Origin: Gemmatimonadales bacterium
GTDB lineage: Bacteria > Gemmatimonadota > Gemmatimonadetes > Palauibacterales > Palauibacteraceae
Length of the DNA stretch: 17,475 nucleotides
Direction of reading: 5' to 3'
Assembly: GCA_030636765.1 (NCBI GenBank)
Contig: DAOVWI010000031.1
Span: 1 to 17,475, forward strand
Positions 5,719-12,173 of this stretch are shown here, piece after piece (positions within the stretch are counted from its first letter, which is position 1; the number at the start of each line of letters is the position of its first letter). Below the pieces are notes generated by a model, which was given only the letters and a program-made list of their open reading frames with translations, made no database searches and was not told where the DNA came from. A program made the position numbers and the translations under genes.

Positions 5719-7920
5719 CTACGCTTCGCTCCATTCGGCCAGCACGTCCTTGAGGATGGCCAGCGCTTCATCGACCTCCGCCCTGCACACGGTCAGGGGC
5801 GGTGAGAGCCGCAGGGTACCCGGCCGCACCGCGTTGACCAGCAGGCCGCGGCGCAGGCACTCGGCCGCCACCGGGCCCGCTTCGACCGTCAGGTCTAGCC
5901 CGATCAGGAGACCCTGGCCCCGGACCTCGCGCACGATGGACCCTTCGAGGGCCAGCGCCGTGAGGCCGCCCACGAGCCGTCCTCCCATCTCCACCACGTT
6001 CTCCAGCAGCTTCTCCTTCTGGATCGTGCGAAGCACAGCGCCCGCCGCCGCGCACGCGAGCGGATTGCCGCCGAACGTGCTTCCGTGATCCCCCGGCACC
6101 AGCGTCTTCGCCACCTCGGCCGTCGCGAGCACGGCGCCCACGGGCACGCCGCCTCCGAGACCCTTGGCAAGGGTCACGATGTCGGGGCGAATCCCGTAGC
6201 CCTGGAAGCCGAACCACCGTCCCGTGCGCCCGATTCCCGTCTGGACCTCGTCGAGGATGAGCAGCACCTTCGAGTCCGCCGTCAGCTTCCTCAGCCCTCG
6301 CAGATAGTCCGGTGTCGCCGGGATCACTCCGCCCTCGCCCTGGATCGGCTCGACCAGCACCGCACACGTTTCCGGTCCGATCGCGGCGGCGGCCGCCTCG
6401 AGGTCGTTGAACGGGACGGTGCGGAAGCCGGGCGGGAGCGGCTCGAAGTCCCGCCGATACTGCTCCACGCCCGTGGCGGCAAGAGCGCCCATCGTCCGGC
6501 CGTGGAAGCTCTCCTCCATGGTCACGATCTCGGGAGCCTCCGACCCACGCTCGCGCTTCCACTTGCGGGCCAGCTTGATCGCCGTCTCGACGGCCTCCGT
6601 TCCGCTGTTGCAGAAGAAGACCCGCTCCAGGCCGCTCGCCTCGGTCAGCAGTCGGGCCGCTTCCACCTGTTCCGGGATGTGGTAGAGATTCGAGACGTGC
6701 AGGTAACGGCCGGCCTGTTCCCTAATCGCCCCGGCGAGCGCGGGGTGCGCGTGACCGAGTGAGGAGACCGCGATCCCACCCACGAAGTCCAGGTACCGCT
6801 TTCCGTCGAGGTCCCACAGATGCGTGCCCCGGCCGTGCGAGAAGGAGACGGGCGCCCGCACGTAGTTCCCGAAGAGCAGTTCGGCCGAGCCCCGCAGCAC
6901 CGACTCGGAATCCGGGAAGGCGCTCGGGGCGTCCTCGCTCGCAGGGCTGGTGTCGCTCACAGGGGCGTCCGCGCTCGCAGGTGCGTGCGAAGGCTCGACG
7001 CCCGCGGATCCATCCGGCGCTTCGGCCCGGATCATCGTGCCGATCCCCGCGTCCGTCAGCAGCTCGATCAGGAGGCCGTCCGGGTCACTCGTGCCGACGA
7101 TGTGGGCGCTCTCCACGCCTCCCTGGATGGCCGCCAGAGACGCCTCCAGCTTCGGGATCATGCCGCCGGCCAGCTGATCCGTGTCGAGCATCCCCCTCGC
7201 CGCTTCGGCGTCCAGCTCGGATACCAGGCGCCGCTCTCCTCCCTCGGTGCGAAGCACGCCGTCGACATCGGTGAGCAGGATCAGCTTTTGGGCCTCCAGC
7301 GCCACCGCGAGTGCCGCCGCCGCCAGGTCGGCGTTCAGGTTGTAGCTCACCCCACCTTCGTCCACGCCCACGGACGAGATCACCGGGACGAACCCAGCCT
7401 CGATGAGCGCCGTGAGGATCTCCGGCTCCACCCGCTCCACCTCTCCGACGTGCCCCAGCGCGCTCGCCTTCGGGTGCGGCCGCGCGACCAGCAGGCTGCC
7501 GTCCTTCCCCGAGATGCCGGCCGCCCTTCCTCCCGCCCGCTCGATCGCCGCGACGAGCCTCTGGTTCACCCGGCCCGTCAGAACCATCTCGACCACCTCC
7601 ATCGTCTCCTCGTCGGTCACCCGAAGGCCGTCCACGAAGCTCGCGGTATGGCCGAGCCGGTCGAGCATCCGGGTGATCTCGGGTCCTCCACCGTGAACGA
7701 GCACGATGCGAACACCCGCCCGCTGCAGCAGAACCACGTCCTCGAGCGTCGCCGATTCGGCACGATCCAGGACGCTTCCTCCGAGCTTCACCACGACGGT
7801 CTTGCCTCTCCAGCGCGTCGCGTAGCGCAGCGCCTCGGCGAGAGTGAGGCCCACGACGCTCCGCTCGTGGGCCGTTGAAGCCGCCGTCTCGAACCCGTTC
7901 CGTGTAGCAACGCTCGTCAT
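5719..7920 (-). CDS. argB/argD: Fused acetylglutamate kinase - acetylornithine aminotransferase (ArgB-ArgD)
   Basis: One uninterrupted 733-residue frame carrying two consecutive arginine enzymes. Residues about 24-298 are acetylglutamate kinase: VVVKLGGSVLD (42-52), LVHGGGPEI (74-82), NLNADLAA (194-201), KLILLTDVDGVL (212-223) and a C-terminal TDAGIGTMI. The segment LAEALRYATRWRGK before the first strand resembles the N-terminal helix of arginine-feedback-sensitive hexameric kinases. Residues about 300-342 are an Ala/Ser/Pro/Asp-rich linker. Residues about 343-733 are a class III PLP aminotransferase: CNSGTEAVETAIKLAR (437-452), FHGRT, LDEVQTGIGRTG with Asp557, and TLAKGLGGG with PLP Lys586. 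ArgB phosphorylates N-acetylglutamate; ArgD aminates the semialdehyde two steps later, with ArgC acting between. The start is ATG 7920, using GAGGA that overlaps the argJ stop; an in-frame ATG at 7959 would run 29 nt into argJ. Confidence 0.95.
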   Translation of the reverse strand: MTSVATRNGFETAASTAHERSVVGLTLAEALRYATRWRGKTVVVKLGGSVLDRAESATLEDVVLLQRAGVRIVLVHGGGPEITRMLDRLGHTASFVDGLRVTDEETMEVVEMVLTGRVNQRLVAAIERAGGRAAGISGKDGSLLVARPHPKASALGHVGEVERVEPEILTALIEAGFVPVISSVGVDEGGVSYNLNADLAAAALAVALEAQKLILLTDVDGVLRTEGGERRLVSELDAEAARGMLDTDQLAGGMIPKLEASLAAIQGGVESAHIVGTSDPDGLLIELLTDAGIGTMIRAEAPDGSAGVEPSHAPASADAPVSDTSPASEDAPSAFPDSESVLRGSAELLFGNYVRAPVSFSHGRGTHLWDLDGKRYLDFVGGIAVSSLGHAHPALAGAIREQAGRYLHVSNLYHIPEQVEAARLLTEASGLERVFFCNSGTEAVETAIKLARKWKRERGSEAPEIVTMEESFHGRTMGALAATGVEQYRRDFEPLPPGFRTVPFNDLEAAAAAIGPETCAVLVEPIQGEGGVIPATPDYLRGLRKLTADSKVLLILDEVQTGIGRTGRWFGFQGYGIRPDIVTLAKGLGGGVPVGAVLATAEVAKTLVPGDHGSTFGGNPLACAAAGAVLRTIQKEKLLENVVEMGGRLVGGLTALALEGSIVREVRGQGLLIGLDLTVEAGPVAAECLRRGLLVNAVRPGTLRLSPPLTVCRAEVDEALAILKDVLAEWSEA

Positions 7921-7930
7921 GGCATCGTCC

Positions 7931-9166
7931 TCAGGAGACCGCGCTCCGCTCGGCGGCATAGCTCCCGTTGATCCGGATGTACTCCTCCGACAGGTCGCAC
8001 GTCAGAACCGTGGCTTCGCCGCTTCCGAGCCCGAGGTCGACTCGGATATCGACCTTGGAACGGCCGAGTTGGGCCGCCGCCGGGGCCCGCGCCTCCATCA
8101 CGCCGAGGCCGCCCCGAACCAGCTGCACTGGACCGACGAAGATCTGCACCCGATCCTCCGCCAGCTCGATTCCCGCGCTTCCCAGTGCCGCCATCATCCG
8201 ACCCCAGTTCGGCTCGCCGCCGTGCAGGGCCGTCTTGACCAGGAGCGATCCGGCGAGGCGGTAGGCCCCCCGCTCAGCCTCTGCGTCGCTCGCCGCCCCG
8301 GCCAGGCGGAAGCGCACCACGCGGGTGGCCCCCTCGCCGTCCCGTACCACCATCTCGGCGAGCTCCGAGGCGACCCGCGACAGCGCCCCTTGGAACCGCC
8401 CCAGCGCGGCGTTGCCGTCGATCGGATCTCCGCCCGCTGCCCCGTTGGCCAGGAGGATCACCGTGTCGTTCGTGCTCATATCCCCGTCCACGGTGATTCG
8501 GTTGAACGAATCCGAGACGGCCGCCCGGAGTGCGGCGTCCAGAGCTCCTGGGGACAGCGCGGCGTCGGTCGTTAGGAAGCAGAGCGTCGTGGCGAGGTGG
8601 GGGTGGATCATCCCCGCGCCTTTCGCCATCCCTCCGATCCGAACCCGAACGTCCCCGATGTCCGCTTCGGCGGCCGCCACCTTCGGGAAGGAGTCGGTCG
8701 TCAGGATCGCCAACGCCGCTTCCGTGCCCGATCGCCTCAGGCCGCTGGACACCCGGCGGATGCCCTCCCGGATCGCCGACATGGGTAGCGGCTCCCCGAT
8801 GATGCCGGTCGAGGCCACCAGCACCTCCTCCGCAGGGACGCCGAGCGCGTCGGCGGTCAGGCGCGCCATCTCCTCGGCGTCGCGCTCTCCCCGCGGGCCG
8901 GTGCAGGCGTTGGCGTTCCCGCTGTTGATCACGACCGCTCTTGCCCGCCCGCGGGCGACCACGTGCCGGCAGTGGCGCACGGGCGCTGCCTTCACACGGT
9001 TGGTGGTGAACAGGCCGGCCACGGCGCACGGCGACTCCGAGGTGAGGAGCGCGAGATCGAGGCTCTTCCGCTTGACGCCGCAGTGGATGCCGCCGGCCAG
9101 GAACCCGAGCGGCGTCGTCACATCGCCCGGGATCAGGAAGTCCGCGGTGCTCATAGTCGCGCTCAT
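7931..9166 (-). CDS. argJ: Bifunctional ornithine acetyltransferase / glutamate N-acetyltransferase ArgJ
   Basis: 411-residue enzyme that moves the acetyl group from N-acetylornithine to glutamate, making the acetyl cycle self-sustaining. Visible: NSGNANACTG (81-90), the oxyanion-hole STGIIGEPLP (119-128) and KGAGMIHPHLATTLCF (182-197), where autoproteolysis would free Thr193 as nucleophile. The usual ATML reads ATTL here, leaving the Ala-Thr cleavage pair intact. The ATG at 9166 overlaps the TGA of a 7-codon mini-ORF; a second ATG at 9154 (MSTADFL...) is an equally possible start. Neither has a Shine-Dalgarno, so translation probably depends on coupling from argC. The gene ends 10 nt before argB-argD. 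Confidence 0.95.
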   Translation of the reverse strand: MSATMSTADFLIPGDVTTPLGFLAGGIHCGVKRKSLDLALLTSESPCAVAGLFTTNRVKAAPVRHCRHVVARGRARAVVINSGNANACTGPRGERDAEEMARLTADALGVPAEEVLVASTGIIGEPLPMSAIREGIRRVSSGLRRSGTEAALAILTTDSFPKVAAAEADIGDVRVRIGGMAKGAGMIHPHLATTLCFLTTDAALSPGALDAALRAAVSDSFNRITVDGDMSTNDTVILLANGAAGGDPIDGNAALGRFQGALSRVASELAEMVVRDGEGATRVVRFRLAGAASDAEAERGAYRLAGSLLVKTALHGGEPNWGRMMAALGSAGIELAEDRVQIFVGPVQLVRGGLGVMEARAPAAAQLGRSKVDIRVDLGLGSGEATVLTCDLSEEYIRINGSYAAERSAVS

Positions 9167-9191
9167 AGGAAGTCCACCGCGCTCATGGGAA
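9135..9191. repeat. Short imperfect repeats at the argC/argJ junction
   Basis: On the minus strand TTCCCATGAGCGCG (9191-9178) recurs as TTCCTATGAGCGCG (9171-9158), 13 of 14 bases identical at a 20-bp offset. A longer looser pair starts at the ATGs at 9186 and 9154: both read ATGAGC, six diverged bases, then GACTTCCT. The argJ N-terminus thus appears built from successive junction duplications. Confidence 0.75.
9163..9186 (-). CDS. 7-codon mini-ORF linking argC to argJ by ATGA overlaps at both ends
   Basis: The argC TGA (9185-9183) overlaps an ATG (9186-9184) that opens MSAVDFL-stop. Its TGA (9165-9163) overlaps the first argJ ATG (9166-9164). MSAVDFL closely resembles MSTADFL at ArgJ residues 5-11, and its end (CTTCCTATGA) resembles the argC end (TTCCCATGA). 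The whole looks like a decayed duplication of the stop/start junction. No ribosome site precedes any of the ATGs. This is the same layout as at argH/argR. Translation of the peptide is not demonstrated. Confidence 0.4.
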   Translation of the reverse strand: MSAVDFL

Positions 9192-10211
9192 TACGGGCAC
9201 CGTCCACAGCCCCTCCGTCTCGGGGAGCCCGAACATCAGGTTCATGTTCTGGATTGCCTGGCCGGCGGCCCCCTTCACGAGGTTGTCGATCGCCGCGATG
9301 GCCGTCGCCTGTCCCGTTCGGGCGTCGACCCGCACCGTCACGTCGCAGAAGTTGGAGGCGAGCGTGGCCTTCGTCTGAGGAAGCTCCTCCATGACGCGCA
9401 CGAACGGACTGCTGGCGTACGTCGCCCCGTAGAGATCCAGGATCTCCTGCTGCCTCATCTCCCCGTTCAGCCGGACGTAGCATGAGGCCAGAACCCCCCT
9501 CGTCATCGGGATGAGGTGCGGAACGAAGAAGAGCCGGATCGGGGCGCCCTGGCCGCTCAGCGTCTGCTCGATCTCCGGCGTGTGGCGATGCTCACCCACG
9601 GAGTACGGCCGCACGTTTCCGTCGACCTCGCTGAAAGAGGTGTGCAGCGACGGTGTCCGGCCCGCGCCCGAGACCCCCGACTTGGCGTCCACGACGACGG
9701 CACCCTGGATCAGCCCTTCCCGCTGGAGAGGGAAGAGCGCCAGGGCGGTCGCGGTCGGATAACACCCCGGGTTCGCGACCAGCCTCGCGCCGCGTATCGC
9801 CTCGCAGAACATCTCGGGAAGCCCGTACACGGCCTCCGCGAGGAGCTTGGGCGCCGTGTGCTCATGGCCGTACCATCGCTCGTACGAGCCCGCGTCGGTC
9901 AGCCGAAAGTCGGCTCCGAGATCGACGACGCGCGTTCCCGCCTCCAGCAGCGTGGGCACCACGTCCATGGAGGCTCCGCTCGGAAGTGCGAGGAAGACCA
10001 GGTCTGAGTCCTCGGCCACCCGCCCCGGATCCGGCGCGGCGAGCTCTGCGGAGGAGAGGGAGCGCATGTGGGGCCACACCGCTTCGACCGCCTCGCCGCT
10101 GCGGGTGTGGGCGCCAAGATGCGCGATGCGCACGCCCGGGTGGCCGTGAAGCCACCGCAGGAGCTCTCCGCCCGTGTAACCGGAAGCCCCGAGAACGCTG
10201 ACGCTGATCAT
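9183..10211 (-). CDS. argC: N-acetyl-gamma-glutamyl-phosphate reductase (type 1)
   Basis: 342-residue NADP-dependent reductase converting N-acetylglutamyl phosphate to the semialdehyde; cytosolic. The N-terminal Rossmann motif GASGYTGGELLRWL (8-21) and the catalytic cysteine in VANPGCYPTA (Cys150) are visible, as are DAKSGVSGAGR (175-185), EHRHTPEI (207-214) and FVPHLIPMTRG. Length is normal for the long (type 1) form. It is the first gene of the operon. The ATG at 10211 lies only 8 nt beyond the predicted -10 hexamer and has no close Shine-Dalgarno, consistent with leaderless translation. The product is the substrate of the ArgD half of the downstream fusion. Confidence 0.96.
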   Translation of the reverse strand: MISVSVLGASGYTGGELLRWLHGHPGVRIAHLGAHTRSGEAVEAVWPHMRSLSSAELAAPDPGRVAEDSDLVFLALPSGASMDVVPTLLEAGTRVVDLGADFRLTDAGSYERWYGHEHTAPKLLAEAVYGLPEMFCEAIRGARLVANPGCYPTATALALFPLQREGLIQGAVVVDAKSGVSGAGRTPSLHTSFSEVDGNVRPYSVGEHRHTPEIEQTLSGQGAPIRLFFVPHLIPMTRGVLASCYVRLNGEMRQQEILDLYGATYASSPFVRVMEELPQTKATLASNFCDVTVRVDARTGQATAIAAIDNLVKGAAGQAIQNMNLMFGLPETEGLWTVPVFP

Positions 10212-10213
10212 AA

Positions 10214-10248
10214 TGCATAAGTATACTCCAGCTGTGCATACTCATGCA
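10214..10248. promoter_or_regulatory. Two ARG-box-like ArgR operators upstream of argC
   Basis: Box 2, TGCATACTCATGCA (10235-10248), is a perfect TGCAT-N4-ATGCA palindrome. Box 1, TGCATAAGTATACT (10214-10227), keeps one perfect TGCAT half and a degenerate second half. Their centres are 21 bp apart, the spacing of tandem ARG boxes bound by one ArgR hexamer (established for E. coli and others). They sit directly before the first gene of an operon that ends in argR and overlap its likely promoter, so arginine-dependent repression is a strong inference. Confidence 0.75.
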
Positions 10249-10249
10249 A
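10220..10249 (-). promoter_or_regulatory. Predicted argC operon promoter, probably leaderless
   Basis: On the minus strand TTGCAT (10249-10244) and TATACT (10225-10220) are separated by 18 bp. TATACT is a good -10 match, while the -35 matches only its TTG. Initiation 6-9 nt downstream would fall at or within 2 nt of the argC ATG (10211). Both hexamers lie inside the ARG-box-like palindromes, so ArgR binding would block polymerase. Confidence 0.55.
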
Positions 10250-10423
10250 CGGCTGTGAGGTTCCCAATCCCCGTTCGGTGGACCCTTCGCCGCCCATTAA
10301 GAGTTAGAGAGCGCAACTCATTGGCGGGGGACGTTACGTCTGCGCCGGTCCTGAAAGACTTATCTGAGCTTTCCGGCTGAGTTCCTCTGAGTACGAAAGC
10401 GCCCGTCCCACCGCAGACCATCG

Positions 10424-10453
10424 TTGACACCGCTCCGTCGGTCAGCGTACTTT
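10424..10453 (+). promoter_or_regulatory. Predicted sigma-70-type promoter of the membrane-protein gene
   Basis: A perfect -35 TTGACA (10424-10429) and TACTTT (10448-10453) are 18 bp apart, 36 nt upstream of the ATG at 10489. The surrounding 277-nt gap (10212-10488) is otherwise gene-free and also holds the divergent argC promoter. Confidence 0.55.
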
Positions 10454-10463
10454 GCGGCGCAAA
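10451..10463. promoter_or_regulatory. 13-bp perfect palindrome at the promoter start region
   Basis: TTTGCGGCGCAAA is a perfect inverted repeat about a central G. It overlaps the -10 end and probable transcription start of the promoter above, a classical operator position. No cognate regulator is identifiable in the window. Confidence 0.35.
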
Positions 10464-10488
10464 GTGGAACCGCATATGGAGGTTGTGC

Positions 10489-11001
10489 ATGCCCCGTTGG
10501 CTGAGGGTCATCCGTGGGATGATCGGTATGGGACTGACCTTCGCCACGGGCGTCGGCGTGGTGGCTTCGATGATTTTCGTGCTCCCCACGTGGCTGCTCC
10601 TTGGGGGCGATTCGGGTCGAGAGATGCTCGTGATGGTCATCAAAAGCTCAATCTGGGCCTTCCCGATAGGTGTGGCCTTCTCTGGTGTTCTGGCGATAAC
10701 CGCACGCGGCCTTCCATTCGACAAGCTCTCGCTCCCCCGCTTCGCCGCGCTGGGTGCTGGAGGCGGGCTTCTCCTCTTTGGGCTTCTGGCGGCAAACGCC
10801 TGGCAGGCGTGGTCCGTCTCGGACGCCATAGCCAACCTGATGCTCTTGACACTCTTGGGTGGCGGATCGGCCACAGCGACCCTAATGGTCGCCCGAAGAG
10901 CGGGGCCTGCGCTGAAGTCTGGCGACGAGTCGCGCAGCCTAGGTGAGGGGGAGGGTCGTGGGCACGCCTCGCGCGGTGTGCTACTCGAGCCCCCGCAGTA
11001 G
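10489..11001 (+). CDS. Four-helix integral membrane protein of unknown function
   Basis: 170 residues, not assigned to a family. Four hydrophobic segments are visible at about 11-38, 52-71, 84-103 and 112-135, followed by a polar, Gly/Ser/Arg-rich tail (about 136-170). The positive residues at the N-terminus (RWLRVIR) suggest a cytoplasmic N-end. The start is ATG 10489, with GGAGG (10478-10482) at 6 nt; a TTG two codons earlier is less likely. It is transcribed away from argC and ends just before the transposase remnant. No catalytic motif is seen. Base composition and codon use are less biased than in the arg operon, consistent with accessory DNA. Confidence 0.75.
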   Translation: MPRWLRVIRGMIGMGLTFATGVGVVASMIFVLPTWLLLGGDSGREMLVMVIKSSIWAFPIGVAFSGVLAITARGLPFDKLSLPRFAALGAGGGLLLFGLLAANAWQAWSVSDAIANLMLLTLLGGGSATATLMVARRAGPALKSGDESRSLGEGEGRGHASRGVLLEPPQ

Positions 11002-11028
11002 AAGAGCAAATCGTCAGGGCGCGTCCGC

Positions 11029-11664
11029 CGGTTAGCGCTCCCGGGACCGACGATCGAACAGACGTGGCCTCACTTTCGGCGGTTGTCCAGCCGGCATGGC
11101 CTGCCGGGGCGGGTCCGCACGGACAACGGTCATCCGTTCGCCTCGAAGGCGCTGGGCCGGCTCTCCCGGCTCTCGGTCTGGTGGGTGCAGCTCGGGATCC
11201 AGCCGGAGACGATTGAGCCCGGGAAGCCTCAGCAGAACGGCCGACACGAGCGGATGCACCGGACGCTGAAGGCCGGAACCGCCAGGCCACCGAGCAAGAA
11301 CCTCAGGGCCCAGCAGGCAAGGTTCGATCGGTTCCGGAAGGTGTTCAACGAGGAGCGGCCCCACGAAGCGCTGGGCCAGGAGACACCGGCTTCGCAGTAC
11401 CGGCCGTCAGATCGTCGTCCTCCTCGAACGCCCCGGGTGCGATACCCCGGCCATTTTGAGGTCCGGAAGGTCGCCAGCGACAAGACGATCAAGTGGCACG
11501 ACCGGAAGGTCTTCGTCAGCGGATTGCTGCGCTTCGATCACGTCGGATTGGAAGAGATCGCCGAGGGCGTCTGGTCGGTGTACTACGGCCCCGTCTTCCT
11601 CGGCTGGCTAGATGAGGACGACTATCGCATCATGGACGTCAGAGCACACCGTCGGAGGTGCTGA
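11029..11664 (+). pseudogene. IS481-type DDE transposase, 5'-truncated
   Basis: A homologous frame is open from about 11029 to TGA 11662-11664 (about 211 codons). Seen: RTDNGHPFASKALGRLS with the second Asp of the DDE triad, PQQNGRHERMHRTLK with the catalytic Glu, FNEERPHEALGQETPASQY, and the C-terminal beta region YPGHFEVRKV...WHDRKVFVSG. These are typical of IS481-family integrase-core transposases. The N-terminal helix-turn-helix and the first Asp are absent; upstream is only the 27-nt gap after the membrane protein gene. With no complete catalytic triad it cannot be active. An in-frame TTG at 11083 is an internal codon. Confidence 0.88.
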
Positions 11665-11665
11665 G

Positions 11666-11704
11666 TGTTACCCATCAACCTGTGACGCTCTGTAACCCAT
11701 CACC
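11666..11704. mobile_element. Probable IS481-type right end with tandem binding-site repeats
   Basis: TGTTACCCATCAACC (11666-11680) and TGTAACCCATCACC (11691-11704) are near-identical direct repeats 25 bp apart, beginning one base after the transposase stop. TGTNACCCAT-type ends next to the transposase stop suit the right terminus of such an element. No matching left end lies before 11029, agreeing with the 5' truncation. The exact outer boundary cannot be set without a full-length copy. Confidence 0.55.
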
Positions 11705-11726
11705 CCGACCGTACAAGGCAGGCATT

Positions 11727-12173
11727 TTGAAGAGTCAGAGGATTCGCGCTACCCGACAGAACAGGCTGGCCGGAGGAGTCCGAGTCTTCCTGGGTATCCT
11801 CTTCCTGATGACGGGCGGGATGAAGCTCGTCGTTCCAATGCTTGCCGAAGCCTGGGCCGGTCAACTCGCCGCTGCGAGCATTCCGCTCGAAGACCTGAAC
11901 CGCTGGGCAGTTCCCATCGTCGAAATGGGTGTGGGGGTGGTTCTCCTGCTCGGCTATTTTGCGAGGATCGCAGCTCTAGTCGTCCTCGGCATCATGGTTG
12001 TGGCCACTTATGTTCATGTGGTTGTCGCTGACCCCTCACTCTTCCCGCTGCAACCGTCGGAACCGGTCATCCCGGCTGTCGTCATGGTCCTGGCAGTCTA
12101 CCTTCTACTCCGGGGCGCTGGGGCAGGAAGCCTCGATCTGAAGGCGTCTCGCCAGGTCAGGAACGATGTCTGA
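11727..12173 (+). CDS. DoxX-family membrane protein
   Basis: 148 residues from the chosen TTG. Four membrane segments are visible (about 17-37, 60-78, 81-101, 113-130), with the DoxX-like opening LGILFLMTGGMKL and a Pro/Glu loop AVPIVEMGVG. DoxX proteins are small quinone- or redox-linked membrane proteins; no specific reaction can be assigned here. The frame is open upstream to 11658, inside the IS right end, so the native start may have been lost or replaced by the insertion. TTG 11727 is proposed because AAGG (11715-11718) lies 8 nt upstream. The stop overlaps the next gene's start by 8 nt, making it the first gene of a four-gene operon. Confidence 0.8.
   Translation: MKSQRIRATRQNRLAGGVRVFLGILFLMTGGMKLVVPMLAEAWAGQLAAASIPLEDLNRWAVPIVEMGVGVVLLLGYFARIAALVVLGIMVVATYVHVVVADPSLFPLQPSEPVIPAVVMVLAVYLLLRGAGAGSLDLKASRQVRNDV

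Noticed and set aside
6820..7878. 352-residue plus-strand ORF opposite argB-argD
   Set aside because: Antisense shadow rich in Arg/His with no domain; the minus strand is conserved throughout.
7921..7959. Earlier ATG (7959) as the start of argB-argD
   Set aside because: It would overlap argJ by 29 nt and adds no conserved residues; ATG 7920 has GAGGA at the right distance.
10356..10376. GAAAG...CTTTC inverted repeat in the argC upstream spacer
   Set aside because: Only a 5-bp stem with an 11-nt loop, too weak to support as a regulatory structure.
10242..11009. 255-residue minus-strand ORF opposite the four-helix membrane protein
   Set aside because: The plus-strand frame has clear hydrophobic helices, a GGAGG site and a promoter; the minus reading is low-complexity and would run into the argC operator region.
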